From the NCBI GenBank assembly GCA_947624785.1, contig CANQLV010000008.1, forward strand, positions 1 to 64,000: a stretch of DNA of 64,000 nt, read 5' to 3'. Every line of letters begins with the position of its first letter. The stretch's first letter is position 1. The notes below the pieces were generated by a model. The model was not told the DNA's origin, searched no databases, and was given only the letters and a program-made list of their open reading frames with translations. The DNA is from Akkermansia muciniphila. Lineage in GTDB: Bacteria > Verrucomicrobiota > Verrucomicrobiia > Verrucomicrobiales > Akkermansiaceae. The translations under genes and the position numbers were made by a program. Shown in pieces: positions 43,685 to 52,959 of this stretch.

Positions 43685-46057
43685 TCAACTGCCCTTGACG
43701 GGCGCCTCCGGCTTCAGTTCATACGTCTTTTCCGTGCCATTGGCGGCCACCTTGACGGACTGGGCCAGCGGAGATGAAAGGCGGAACTGCGTTATCCTGC
43801 CGTCCTTCCAGTCCATGTCCACGGTGATGTTGCCGCGGGCTTTCAGTCCGCGCACGCTCCCGTTTTTCCAGGCTTCCGGCAGCGCCGGCAGAAGATGCAG
43901 GCGGCCGGTATGGGACTGTAGCAGCATTTCCGCAAAGCCGGCCACGATGCCCATGGTCCCGTCCACCTGCATGGGCGGATGCGTGGTGAACAGGCTGTCC
44001 ATCATGCTGTGGCGCACCATGCCCCGAATCATCTCATAAGCCTTTTCCCCGTCCAGAAAACGCGCCCAGAGATTGGCGCGCCACGCCCAGGTCCAGGAAC
44101 GGCGGGAATCCCCCGTGGTTCCGCGCGCCAGCAGGGATTTGCGGGCGGCCTCCGCCCATTCGGGCGTTTTTTCCGGGCTGATCTGGCTGCCGGGATACAC
44201 GGCAAACAGGTGGGAGGTGTGCCGGTGGCGCGGGTCCCAGGAGCCTTCCGGCTTGCGGGCGATCATCCATTCCAGCAGCAGGCCGTCCTTCCCCACCCTG
44301 GGACCGGCCAGAAGGTCCCTTTTAGCGGCCAGATCCTTCCTCCAGGCAGCGTCCACACCCAGGGTTTCCGCGGCCTGTACGGTATCATGGAACAATTCCC
44401 ACACGATCTGCTGGTCATGCGCGCAGCCGTCCTCCCTGGGGCCGTGCTCCGGGGACCAGCCCATCGGAGCCACCAGCGTCCCTTCCTTCACGTCCTTCAA
44501 ATCCCGGGAGATTATTTCCGGCGTCACCTTCCGGTCCTCCGTCCGGAAGTTGCTTCCTCCCGCGTGCAGGGGTTTGAGCAGGCTTTCCCAGAAACGGCAG
44601 ATTTCCTTCATCATCGGGTAAGCCGTCGTTTTCAGGAATTCCCTGTCCATCGTGAACAGGTAGCGTTCCCACAAATGCAGGGCGTACCACGCGGAAGCGG
44701 GCTTGTTCCATTTAAATCCCTGCCCCCCGTAAATATTCTGGGCCGTCCTGGCGGTCCAGCCCGGAGCCGGCTTGCCGTCAGCCGTCCTGAACTCTTTCTC
44801 CTCCCGGGTGATTTTACGCGCGGCGGGCGCCATTTCCCGGATGTAGTCCGCCAGCGGGGCATAACATTCCGCCAGATTGGCGGGAAGAACTCCCCAGTAG
44901 CACATCTGGATGTTGATATTGTTGTGGTAATCGGAATCCCACGGCGGAATCAGGCTGTAATTCCACAGGCCCTGAAGATTGGCGGGCAGATTCCCCGGCT
45001 GGGAAGAGGAAAGGATGACGTAGCGGCCGAAGTTGAACACCAGTTCCTCCAGATCGGGGTCACGGGCGTCCGTTCCGGCGTCCACCGCCTGCCTGTATTT
45101 CTTCAGCCTCTCGCTGACGGGGAGTTCCGCCGTGGCGTCCTCCGTCTCTCCCAGGTCCAGGGAAACACGGTTGTAAAGCTTGCCGTAGGCGGACCGGTGG
45201 GCGGCTTTCAGCCGTTCCGGAGTCTCCTTGAGCGCGCGGGCCAGCATGGCTTCATTCCTTTTGCGGGGAGGCTCCCCCTTCCAGTTCCGGGAAGCGTCCA
45301 GCACATAATCCGTCGCCAGGGAAACCAGCACGCGGCAGGAATCCGCCTGCCGGACGGTGACGGAGCCGCCGTCCGCCGTGACCCTGCCGCCCTTGGGAAG
45401 AACAGCGACGCGCGCCTCATAAGCCAGCCCGTTTTTCAGGGAACCCTGCATCAGGATCATTCCCCTGCCCCCTCCGGCCGTGGCCGTAATCCTGTCCTGC
45501 GGATGCAAGGTCGCCAGCCGGAAGGAGGCGTCCACGGAACGGGGCCTGCCCCCCTGCACCGTCATGGAAACCACCTGGTGGGGAACGCTGGCGAAATACT
45601 CCCTCCGGTAGCGGACGCCCCCGGAACTGTAGGACACGGAGGCCAGCGCCTCCGTCACATCCAGCGTCCTTTTATAGTTCTGCACGTTCTCTGCTGCCGG
45701 ATACGTGATTTCCAGCGTGCCGAACGGCTGGTAGGAGCCGAATTTGACGGAATCCGGCCCCTTGTCCTTGGCTTCCGCACTGCAAAAACCTCCGGACCAC
45801 ATGCTGATTTCCGTCAGCTCCAGGCGGTCCTTTTCCACGCCTCCGTAAATGAGTGCGCCTATTCTTCCGTTGCCGATCGGCGTGGCGTCCTTCGCCCAGG
45901 AGTTGTCCCCGGTTCCCTTCTGGGGCCGCGTCTCCTTCCATTCCGCCGGACGGCTGAACCGGACCAGGGAGGATTTCCAGGCCGTTGATTCCTCCGCCGC
46001 GTGCAGGACGTTCCCGTGGAACAGAAAACCGAGAAGGAGTAAGAAGAACGGACGCAT
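43685..46057 (-). CDS. Exported alpha-L-fucosidase, GH95 family
   Basis: 790 residues, full length. A signal peptide (MRPFFLLLLGFLFHGNVLHAAEE) is followed by the N-terminal beta domain (WAKDATPIGNGRIGALIYGGVEKDRLELTEISMWSGG). The long alpha/alpha barrel carries YHNNINIQMCYWGVLPANLAECY, where the two Asn of NIN are expected in the active site. Later segments are MGWSPEHGPREDGCAHDQQIVWELF, HRHTSHLFAVYPGSQI and PMQVDGTMGIVAGFAEML. GH95 enzymes hydrolyse alpha-1,2-fucosyl bonds with inversion. The usual QMNYW reads QMCYW here. It would cooperate with GH29 in removing blood-group H fucose. It is monocistronic, divergent from the EboE-like gene. Confidence 0.92.
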   Translation of the reverse strand: MRPFFLLLLGFLFHGNVLHAAEESTAWKSSLVRFSRPAEWKETRPQKGTGDNSWAKDATPIGNGRIGALIYGGVEKDRLELTEISMWSGGFCSAEAKDKGPDSVKFGSYQPFGTLEITYPAAENVQNYKRTLDVTEALASVSYSSGGVRYRREYFASVPHQVVSMTVQGGRPRSVDASFRLATLHPQDRITATAGGGRGMILMQGSLKNGLAYEARVAVLPKGGRVTADGGSVTVRQADSCRVLVSLATDYVLDASRNWKGEPPRKRNEAMLARALKETPERLKAAHRSAYGKLYNRVSLDLGETEDATAELPVSERLKKYRQAVDAGTDARDPDLEELVFNFGRYVILSSSQPGNLPANLQGLWNYSLIPPWDSDYHNNINIQMCYWGVLPANLAECYAPLADYIREMAPAARKITREEKEFRTADGKPAPGWTARTAQNIYGGQGFKWNKPASAWYALHLWERYLFTMDREFLKTTAYPMMKEICRFWESLLKPLHAGGSNFRTEDRKVTPEIISRDLKDVKEGTLVAPMGWSPEHGPREDGCAHDQQIVWELFHDTVQAAETLGVDAAWRKDLAAKRDLLAGPRVGKDGLLLEWMIARKPEGSWDPRHRHTSHLFAVYPGSQISPEKTPEWAEAARKSLLARGTTGDSRRSWTWAWRANLWARFLDGEKAYEMIRGMVRHSMMDSLFTTHPPMQVDGTMGIVAGFAEMLLQSHTGRLHLLPALPEAWKNGSVRGLKARGNITVDMDWKDGRITQFRLSSPLAQSVKVAANGTEKTYELKPEAPVKGS

Positions 46058-46273
46058 ATCGGAAGGGTACTACCATATAGCCGGAGCTTTTTCAAAGCCA
46101 TTCTTTCCGCCTGAAAGGCCGCCGCCGCATGACGCCAAAAGCCGCAATTCCATGAAATTTTTCCCCACTGCGGAATCGTATGTAGGCTTGAGGAACGCCC
46201 CATGCGCACGCATCTTCCACCATTTTCCCCGGAGTGGAACGCCGTTCCCCAACACCGCAAACACTGCCCCGCC

Positions 46274-47416
46274 ATGCTTTCCTACTGCACCAACATCCAC
46301 CCCGCCGAATCCTGGGCGGAGACCCGGGAGGCCATCCATACCTGCGTTCCCCGCATCCGGCAGGAACTGGCCGCTCTCAATTCCCCCCTGAAAGACCGTC
46401 CGCTGGGCATCGGCCTGCGCCTGTCCGCCAGGGCGGCGGCGGAACTGCTGGAAACGCCGCACGCCGTGGAAGCCCTGAAATCATGGCTGGACGAACATGA
46501 CGCGCGCGTGGAAACCCTCAACGGCTTTCCCTACGGGAACTTTCACGGCCAGCGGGTGAAGGAGCACGTTTTCCAGCCGGACTGGACCACGCCGGAACGT
46601 TTTGAATACACCTGCAACCTGTTCCGCATCCTGGCCCGCATCGGGGATGAAAACGCAGACAGGCTGACCGTCAGCACGCTCCCCGCCTCCCACAGCTGGT
46701 TCCATGCGGAGGAGGAACGCATTTTTTCCCGTCTGGACGCCATGAGCGGATTCCTGGACGTGCTGAGCAGGCAGACCGGACGCCTGATGCAGCTTGGGCT
46801 GGAGCCGGAGCCCTTCGGCCATTTTCATGATACGGAGGGCGCCGTCCGCTTTTTCAACGGCCTGCGCAACCACTCCCGCCGCCCTGAACTCATTGAACGC
46901 CACCTGGGGCTGACGTATGACACCTGCCACTTCGCCATCCTGCGGGAGGAACCGGCAGACACCCTCTCCGCCTGGGAGGAAAACAACATCTCCCTCTGCA
47001 AGGTGCAGTTCTCCAACGCCCTGGAATGCCGCATACGCGGGGAGGAAGACCTGGAACGCCTCCGCCAGTTTGACGACGGCGTTTATTTCCACCAGACCAG
47101 CATCTTCCACCGGGACCGCACCATGCTTTTCCCGGACCTGCCGAACGCCCTGGCCTACGGGCGGGATTACGCGGAAGAAACGCGGGATTCCCAATGGCGC
47201 ATTCATTACCACATTCCCCTGTACGCCTCCCCGGAACCGCCCCTGCGGGGTACGGAGGATTTCATCCTGAAAACGCGCGGCTTCCTCCACAGCCGTCCGG
47301 GCCTGCACCCTCACCTGGAGGTGGAAACCTATACGTGGAGCGTCCTGCCGGACCATCTGAAAATTCCCCTGGCCGCCCAGATTGCCCGTGAACTGCATTA
47401 CGTTGAAACCCTGTAA
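46274..47416 (+). CDS. EboE-like TIM-barrel protein (metabolite traffic family)
   Basis: 380 residues from the ATG at 46274. The frame opens at 46202, but family members start right at the conserved LSYCTNIHPAESW motif. It contains SARAAAELLE, LNGFPYGNFHGQRVKEHVFQPDW, LGLEPEPFGHFHDTEGAV and LGLTYDTCHFAI. These give a xylose-isomerase-like barrel with several Glu, Asp and His residues that could hold a metal. EboE belongs to ebo clusters linked to precursor transport for secondary metabolites, but no eboA, B, C, D or F is nearby. A lipoprotein gene starts 3 bp after its stop. The substrate and role here are unknown. Confidence 0.82.
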   Translation: MLSYCTNIHPAESWAETREAIHTCVPRIRQELAALNSPLKDRPLGIGLRLSARAAAELLETPHAVEALKSWLDEHDARVETLNGFPYGNFHGQRVKEHVFQPDWTTPERFEYTCNLFRILARIGDENADRLTVSTLPASHSWFHAEEERIFSRLDAMSGFLDVLSRQTGRLMQLGLEPEPFGHFHDTEGAVRFFNGLRNHSRRPELIERHLGLTYDTCHFAILREEPADTLSAWEENNISLCKVQFSNALECRIRGEEDLERLRQFDDGVYFHQTSIFHRDRTMLFPDLPNALAYGRDYAEETRDSQWRIHYHIPLYASPEPPLRGTEDFILKTRGFLHSRPGLHPHLEVETYTWSVLPDHLKIPLAAQIARELHYVETL

Positions 47417-47419
47417 GAC

Positions 47420-48370
47420 ATGACCCGCATTCACACACACGCCGCCCTGACCGCCGGATTCCTGCTGCTGGCCTCCGGCCTTTCCTCCTGCACTCTCCTT
47501 CCCGCTTCCTCCTCCGGCGGCCCGGATACACCGCGGACCCTGGGCGCGCGCATGGAAAAGCATGCGGAAGTCCTGCAAAAAGACATCGGGCCCAGAAACG
47601 CCCGGCAGCCCAAATCCATGGAAGCCGCCGCCAAATACATCGCCGGAAGCTTCTCGGACATGGGCTACGCCGTCACCTTGCAGCCCGTCTCCGGAGGTGA
47701 TGCGAAAAAGGGGACCGCCATCTACAACGTCCTGGTTTACAAGCCCGGCCTGTATTCCAACAACCAGAGCATCGTGGTGGGGGCCAATTACGATTCCAGC
47801 GAACGGCTCAACAACGGCAGCGGCGCGGCCCTGCTGCTGGAGACGGCCAGGGGCCTCAAGGACATTCCCACCAACCACAACATCTACTTCGTCGCGTATG
47901 CGAACGGAGCGGAACCCGCGTCCGCCTCTTCAGGAGCCTCCGTCCACGCCAAAACCCTGAGCGGCAGCATCGGCGCGGCCAACATCCTGGGCATGATCAA
48001 TCTGGAACCCCAGGAACTGGCCTCCGCCGCGGAGCAGAAACAGCCGGAGCCGGAATCCCCGCAGGAAGCCGTGCTGTTCATGACCACGCTCCGCGGCAAG
48101 GAATTTGCAGGCCAGTGCGCCGCCCCCTTCACCAAATCCTGGGAACAGGCTCCCCCCACCTTCCACCGGGAGCCCTCCGCCATTGCGGGCAATGACCGCC
48201 ATTATGCGGCGCTGGGCATTCCCACGGTCTCCTGCCTGTGCAAGTACCCCATTACGGATTCCCATACGGAGGACTATGTGCACGCCCTGACGGACATGAT
48301 CCACCAGGTGGCGGACAACGACGCGCCCAAGCCGGAGAAAAACGCCACGGCGGACCAGAAAAAAACCTGA
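47420..48370 (+). CDS. M28 peptidase-like lipoprotein with degenerate metal site
   Basis: 316 residues. The signal peptide ends in LSSC, with Cys24 as the probable lipid attachment. The fold is that of M28 aminopeptidases: IGPRNARQPKSMEAAAKYIAGSF, YNVLVYKPG, VVGANYDSSERLNNGSGAALLLETAR, YFVAYANGAEPASAS and GMINLEPQE. Active M28 enzymes have GAHYDS, a D-x-SG loop, a catalytic Glu pair and an Asp after NL. Here these read GANYDS (Asn123), NNGSG, GAEP and NLEP, so at least three metal or catalytic residues are changed. It is probably a non-catalytic binding protein. It is linked in operon with the EboE-like gene (3-bp gap). Confidence 0.78.
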   Translation: MTRIHTHAALTAGFLLLASGLSSCTLLPASSSGGPDTPRTLGARMEKHAEVLQKDIGPRNARQPKSMEAAAKYIAGSFSDMGYAVTLQPVSGGDAKKGTAIYNVLVYKPGLYSNNQSIVVGANYDSSERLNNGSGAALLLETARGLKDIPTNHNIYFVAYANGAEPASASSGASVHAKTLSGSIGAANILGMINLEPQELASAAEQKQPEPESPQEAVLFMTTLRGKEFAGQCAAPFTKSWEQAPPTFHREPSAIAGNDRHYAALGIPTVSCLCKYPITDSHTEDYVHALTDMIHQVADNDAPKPEKNATADQKKT

Positions 48371-48394
48371 CGCCTCTTTCTCCCCCCTCTTCTT

Positions 48395-49549
48395 TTACCG
48401 GGACAGCTTTCTTCTTCCGTGGCCGCCGCCCAGCATCAGCACGGGCATGAAGGAAAGCGCCACCAGCGCAATGACCATCGGCATCCAGTTGTCGGAATAC
48501 CGCTGCATCAGGAAGGAAGTCAGGGAAGGCCCGGCCAGCGTGCCGATGGAGTAGCTCAGCAGCAAAAGCTGGTTCATGGTCACCAGCTCATCCCGGGAGG
48601 CCTCTTCACACCCCCAGGCCATGGCGACGGGGTACAGGGAAAACCCGGCCAGCCCCAGCGCGATCAGGGAGGGGGCCATCAGGCCGCCTTTCAGCACCAG
48701 CCCGGCACAGGCCGCCACTACCAGCAGGGACTGGCATTTCATGGCGAAGGCGCGCCCGTACTTGTCCGCCAGCCGGCCCATGGGCCACTGGCCCAGAATG
48801 GCCGCGGCAATCAGCAGGGCCATCCAGTATCCCACGGAGGAATGGTCCATGCCCTGGTGTTTCAGGAACAGGGGCATCAGGCAGTAAATCGTTCCCAGCA
48901 CCACGCCGGAAATCACGCACCCCACCACGCCCAGGAACACGCTGCGGCGTTTCAGCAGCGTCCGGGCCTCCACATGCACGGAGGACAGGGCGCCCGCGGA
49001 ATCCGATTCCAGACGGGCAAACATCAGGGGAACCATGGACGCCGCGGACAGAAGGCACACCTCCGTCACCACCAGGGACATGTCGCTGGGGAACCAGCCC
49101 AGGAGCAACTGCCCCAGCACCGTCCCCAGATAATAAACCACCATGTAGGATGCCAGCAGAATGCCCCGGGTTTGCAGAGTTCCGGCCATCAGCAGGGCGC
49201 TTTCCACCACTACCCAGACCAGGGCGCAGCTTATCCCCGTCAGCAGCCGGAGGCCGCTCCAGGCCAGCGCGCCGGGAAACGCCAGCAACAGCAGGGTGGA
49301 CGCCGCGCATAACATGCACGCGTACTGGTAGCTCCCCTTGAACCCGGTTTTGCGGATCACCCCTCCGGCCATCAGCGTGCCGGCCAGGTTCCCCAGAAAG
49401 AAAAAAGCACCCACCAGCCCGGCCTCCCAGGTGGCGGCGTCAGACTGTTCCATCCACAGCGGAACCACCGTATTCAGAACGGCAAACGCCACCGTCTGAA
49501 AAAGAAGCCCCGCCAGCAGCAGGGCAATAGGCCAGGTAAATGTACGCAT
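48395..49549 (-). CDS. MFS transporter, YcaD-like
   Basis: 384 residues with 12 predicted membrane spans. The start is the ATG just inside a GTG-initiated longer frame. Family features are WPIALLLAGLLFQTVAFAVLNTVVPLW in helix 1, a helix 2-3 loop (GVIRKTGFKGSYQYACM), the central loop about residues 200-215, and the second-half MFS loop GRLADKYGRAFAMK. It is closest to YcaD-type major facilitators, whose substrate is not known. The gene is on the same strand as rpoN, 150 bp further along, with no clear terminator between them. Function beyond secondary transport cannot be assigned. Confidence 0.87.
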   Translation of the reverse strand: MRTFTWPIALLLAGLLFQTVAFAVLNTVVPLWMEQSDAATWEAGLVGAFFFLGNLAGTLMAGGVIRKTGFKGSYQYACMLCAASTLLLLAFPGALAWSGLRLLTGISCALVWVVVESALLMAGTLQTRGILLASYMVVYYLGTVLGQLLLGWFPSDMSLVVTEVCLLSAASMVPLMFARLESDSAGALSSVHVEARTLLKRRSVFLGVVGCVISGVVLGTIYCLMPLFLKHQGMDHSSVGYWMALLIAAAILGQWPMGRLADKYGRAFAMKCQSLLVVAACAGLVLKGGLMAPSLIALGLAGFSLYPVAMAWGCEEASRDELVTMNQLLLLSYSIGTLAGPSLTSFLMQRYSDNWMPMVIALVALSFMPVLMLGGGHGRRKLSR

Positions 49550-49698
49550 CACGATAAAGCGGGGACTATAGCACTAAAGCCGCATCAGTCAACCGCCTCT
49601 TCCGCCGGAAATAAAAACAAAGGAAGCGTCCCCGCAAAGGAATACATAATTCATTGAATGAAAAACATCAACAAATCATTTAAAAATATAGGAAACTG

Positions 49699-51096
49699 TC
49701 ATATTCCCCGGCGCAGGGACGCGGGCAGAATCTTCATCTGCTCCCGGTACTTGGCCACCGTCCTGCGGGCGATGTTCACCCCCTTCTCCTGCAGCGCGGC
49801 GGCCAGCTTGGCGTCACTGAGGGGTTTGGAAGAATCTTCCTCCGCAATCAACCGCCGCATCAGCTCCTGAACGGCTCCGGAAGCCATCGCCTCCGCGCCC
49901 GTTCCCGCAGAAGAAACGTCCCCTTCCGCCGGAACGCCTGCGCTGAAAAAGCTTCTCAGTTCCTTCATCCCCCACTTGCACAGCAGGTACTTGTCCCGGC
50001 ACGCGCGGGAAACCGTGGACACGTGCACCCCCATTTCCTCCGCTACCTCCTCCATGCCCATGGCCTTCAGCCGGGACGGCCCGAACCTGAAAAAATCCTC
50101 CTGCCGCCGCACGATGGCGCGGGCCAGGCGCAGCACGGTCTCCTGCCTCATGTCCAGGGCGCGCAGCAGCTCCTGCCCTTCCCGGAACGCCTTGCGGAGA
50201 TACTGCCGGAGCTCCCGGCTGCCGGAGCTCTCCGCCATCAGCTCCATGTACCGTTCATTCATGGACAGGCGAGGCAGGTACTCGGAAGTGAGGACTACAT
50301 CCAGAACCCCGGAAGGCCCCTCCTCCACGATGACGTCAGGCAGCAGATGGGGATTGCCGCCGGGAGCATAGGCGCAGCCGGGGTCCGGCGTCAGGCTGCG
50401 GATGACTTCAAGGGCCTCCGCCACGGCCTCCGGCTCCACGTCCAGCAGGCGTGCGGCCTCCTCATACTTGTGTGCCGCCAGCTCCCGCCAGCAGCGTTTG
50501 ACCAGGCGGAAGGCGAGCGAACGCTTCAGGCCGCGCTGCTCAAGCTGAATCAGCAGGGAATCCCTCAAATCCGCCGCCCCCACGCCGGGAGGGTCCATCC
50601 CCCTCAGCACCGCCAGCGCCTCCTCCATGTCCCGCATGCTGAAACACTCCCGCTCTTCCAGCTCCTGCGGGGACTCCGTCAGGAAGCCGCGGTCGTCCAG
50701 GGCGTCAATCAGCAGGAACAGGGCGTCCCGGGCGCGCCCGGTAAGCGCGGAATGCCGCGCCTGGTCCGTCAAATGGGTTTTCAGGGACTCCGGAGCCACG
50801 ATGGATTCATACATGAAATCGCGGCGGGCGGCGGCCTCCGCGGATGGGCGGCCTTCCGCCGTAAACTCGTTCCAGCCGTCCTCCCGCTCGTTCCAGGCGT
50901 CCCCGTCCGGGCCGTCCTCCAGGGCTTCCGGGGAGGCGTCCGGCAATTCCTCAAGCATGGGGTTGGTCTCCAGCGCCTGGCGGACAAGCTGCTTCAATTC
51001 CAGAGCGGAGGCCTGGAGTATCTGCATCCCCGTCTGCATGGACTGGGAGGCGGCCATCTGGCGCGCCATTCCATGCTGCAGGGACACCTCACTCAT
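49699..51096 (-). CDS. rpoN: RNA polymerase sigma-54 factor
   Basis: 465 residues from the ATG at 51096. An open frame to 51252 is ignored because the family starts at the Gln-rich activator-contact region (MARQMAASQSMQTGMQILQASALELKQLV). The acidic linker (about 40-75), core-binding domain and C-terminal helix-turn-helix follow. VAEEMGVHVSTVSRACRDKYLLCKWGMKELRSFFS is the conserved DNA-contact region, and the RpoN box ARRTVAKYRE is near residues 441-450. Sigma-54 recognises GG-N10-GC promoters and needs enhancer-binding ATPases, none of which is in this window. TTGCCA-N17-TAGCGT lies upstream, with the -10 eight bases from the ATG. Confidence 0.94.
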   Translation of the reverse strand: MSEVSLQHGMARQMAASQSMQTGMQILQASALELKQLVRQALETNPMLEELPDASPEALEDGPDGDAWNEREDGWNEFTAEGRPSAEAAARRDFMYESIVAPESLKTHLTDQARHSALTGRARDALFLLIDALDDRGFLTESPQELEERECFSMRDMEEALAVLRGMDPPGVGAADLRDSLLIQLEQRGLKRSLAFRLVKRCWRELAAHKYEEAARLLDVEPEAVAEALEVIRSLTPDPGCAYAPGGNPHLLPDVIVEEGPSGVLDVVLTSEYLPRLSMNERYMELMAESSGSRELRQYLRKAFREGQELLRALDMRQETVLRLARAIVRRQEDFFRFGPSRLKAMGMEEVAEEMGVHVSTVSRACRDKYLLCKWGMKELRSFFSAGVPAEGDVSSAGTGAEAMASGAVQELMRRLIAEEDSSKPLSDAKLAAALQEKGVNIARRTVAKYREQMKILPASLRRGI

Positions 51097-51223
51097 ACCG
51101 TCACACGCTACACCACCCTCCGGAATCTGGCAAGGGGGAACGCCCTGCCGCAAGAGCTGCCCGCGTACCGCAGGAGCGAAAAAAAGACCACAACTTTCCT
51201 GTAACGTTTTTGAAAACCGACCG

Positions 51224-51229
51224 TATAAT
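51224..51229 (+). promoter_or_regulatory. -10 element of the SGNH hydrolase gene
   Basis: A perfect TATAAT lies eight bases before the ATG at 51238, so the transcript would begin within about two bases of the start codon. No clear -35 is seen at 16-18 bases spacing. Confidence 0.45.
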
Positions 51230-51237
51230 GAAGATAA

Positions 51238-51960
51238 ATGAAAACCCTGCATGCACTTGCCTTCTCCCTGCTGGCCTCCCTTCTCGCGCCGGCCTTTTCC
51301 GCGGAATCTCCGTCACCCCTGGCCCCGGTGCCCAGGGAACAGCCCCAATGGTGGAGGCAGCAGTATGAACAGCAGGTGGAACAGGTAAAAAACAATCCCT
51401 GCGGCGTTCTTTTCCTGGGAGACTCCATCACGGACTACTGGAAAAGAGAAGGAAAGCAAATATGGGAAAAAACGTTCTCCCCCTACCATCCCTGCAACTT
51501 CGGCATTTCCGGGGACCAGACCACCAACCTGATCTACCGCATCACGGACTCCGGCATTCCGGCCCGGACGGAACCCAAACTCTGCATCGTCATGATCGGC
51601 ACCAACAACACCGGCCATTTCAAGGGAGCGGAAGCTCCGGAAAAAACGGCCATGGGCATTCTGGGAGCGGCGGAACACCTGCTGGTCAGATTCCCGGACA
51701 CGCATGTCATCATCCTGGGCATCTTCCCTCGCGGCACGGGGCCGCAGGACAAGCTGCGCCAGCACAATGACAAAATCAATGCCGTGCTGGCCCAGTGCAA
51801 ACTGCCGCGCACCACTTACGTCAACATCAACAAGCGCTTTCTGGATTCCTCCGGGAAGCTCCTGCCCGGCATCAGCAGGGACAACCTTCACTTTACGGAA
51901 AAAGGCTACGCCATCTGGGCGGACGCCGTGCTGCCCTACATCAAAAAATACTGCAAGTAG
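51238..51960 (+). CDS. Exported SGNH/GDSL hydrolase
   Basis: 240 residues. A signal peptide (MKTLHALAFSLLASLLAPAFSAES) is followed by the four SGNH blocks: GVLFLGDSITDYW (Ser63 nucleophile), NFGISGDQTTNLIYRI (Gly), IVMIGTNNTGH (Asn) and ISRDNLHFTEKGY (Asp and His). It resembles the esterases related to platelet-activating-factor acetylhydrolase and those removing acetyl groups from sugars. In a mucin degrader an acetyl esterase acting on O-acetylated sialic acid or other sugars is a fair guess, but the substrate is not visible from sequence. It is monocistronic, divergent from rpoN. Confidence 0.88.
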   Translation: MKTLHALAFSLLASLLAPAFSAESPSPLAPVPREQPQWWRQQYEQQVEQVKNNPCGVLFLGDSITDYWKREGKQIWEKTFSPYHPCNFGISGDQTTNLIYRITDSGIPARTEPKLCIVMIGTNNTGHFKGAEAPEKTAMGILGAAEHLLVRFPDTHVIILGIFPRGTGPQDKLRQHNDKINAVLAQCKLPRTTYVNINKRFLDSSGKLLPGISRDNLHFTEKGYAIWADAVLPYIKKYCK

Positions 51961-52249
51961 CCTGGCCCGTTCCGCAGGGGAGCCGGCAGAAAGGCTGTTC
52001 CGCGGCAATTCCCGTGCACGCACCAAACGCGTCCTGAACGGAAGGGACACGTCCTTCCACCCCGTAAATTCATCTTAACTGAATTTTCCGTGACGAGGGC
52101 CTGCCCACGGATGGACGGACTGAACTTCTCCGCACAGCCCCCGGGAATGTTCCGAAAGCGTTTCCGGCAGTCTTGCCCGGACCCGTAAAAAACCGCGTGG
52201 AACAAAAAAATTGCTTTTTGCCGGGGATATCCTAGAGTGCCTCTCCGCA

Positions 52250-52849
52250 ATGAGCATGCCGCTTGCCGACTTGTTATTCCTGGCTTTCGCCCTCTCCGTA
52301 GACGCCTTCGTCGTGGCGTTCTCCTACGGCTTGCTCATCAAGCAAAAGCGCTTGAGCAACGGAATCAGGCTCTCCCTCTCCACCGGGGCGGGACAATTCC
52401 TGATGCCCGTGCTTGGCTTCCTGCTCACGGGAACCGTGCACCAGTACATTGCGGCCTGGGACCACTGGCTGGGCTTTGTCGTCTTCACCTTCCTGGGGGT
52501 CAACGTCATACGGGAGGGCTGGAACCACCGCAACGAAGAAGAGCAGATGCCCCACGTCGCCAGCCTGACGCTGCCCACTCTTCTGGCCGTGGGAATTGCC
52601 ACCAGCATAGACGCGCTGGTGGCCGGAGTCAGCATCTACCTCTCCTCCGCCCAGTGCGGCACCGCCCCCACCCTCCACGCCGTGCTTCTTCCCGCCGCCG
52701 CCATCGGCTTCACCACCTTTCTGTGCACCGCGGCAGGCTTCTTCCTGACCAGGCGGCTGCACCGCTTCCCCACCTTCCACCTGGAAGCGGGAGCCGGGCT
52801 CATCCTCATCGGCATGGGCGTCAAAATGCTCTGCGACCATTTGTGCTGA
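52250..52849 (+). CDS. mntP: Manganese efflux pump MntP-like protein
   Basis: 199 residues from the ATG at 52250 (a TTG at 52211 is in frame). Six membrane spans, with the internal repeat of the family: DLLFLAFALSVDAFVVAFSYGL in the first half and LLAVGIATSIDALVAGVSIYL in the second. Each repeat carries the Asp expected to bind Mn. It exports Mn and protects against excess. In other bacteria mntP can be controlled by a yybP-ykoY riboswitch or MntR, but I could not recognise a riboswitch in 51961-52249. TTGCTT-N16-TAGAGT at 52211-52238 is a possible promoter. Confidence 0.85.
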   Translation: MSMPLADLLFLAFALSVDAFVVAFSYGLLIKQKRLSNGIRLSLSTGAGQFLMPVLGFLLTGTVHQYIAAWDHWLGFVVFTFLGVNVIREGWNHRNEEEQMPHVASLTLPTLLAVGIATSIDALVAGVSIYLSSAQCGTAPTLHAVLLPAAAIGFTTFLCTAAGFFLTRRLHRFPTFHLEAGAGLILIGMGVKMLCDHLC

Positions 52850-52959
52850 AAAATGCCTCTCGGCGGATGATAAAAACCCTGTTCCGGCATCGTAATAAGT
52901 CGGAAAACATACTGGCTTCCTCCCCCTTTCTTCTGCTATCCTTAAACAAGCTTTTCCAC

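Noticed and set aside
51961..52249. Mn-responsive riboswitch before mntP
   Set aside because: The conserved yybP-ykoY core is not visible in this gap.
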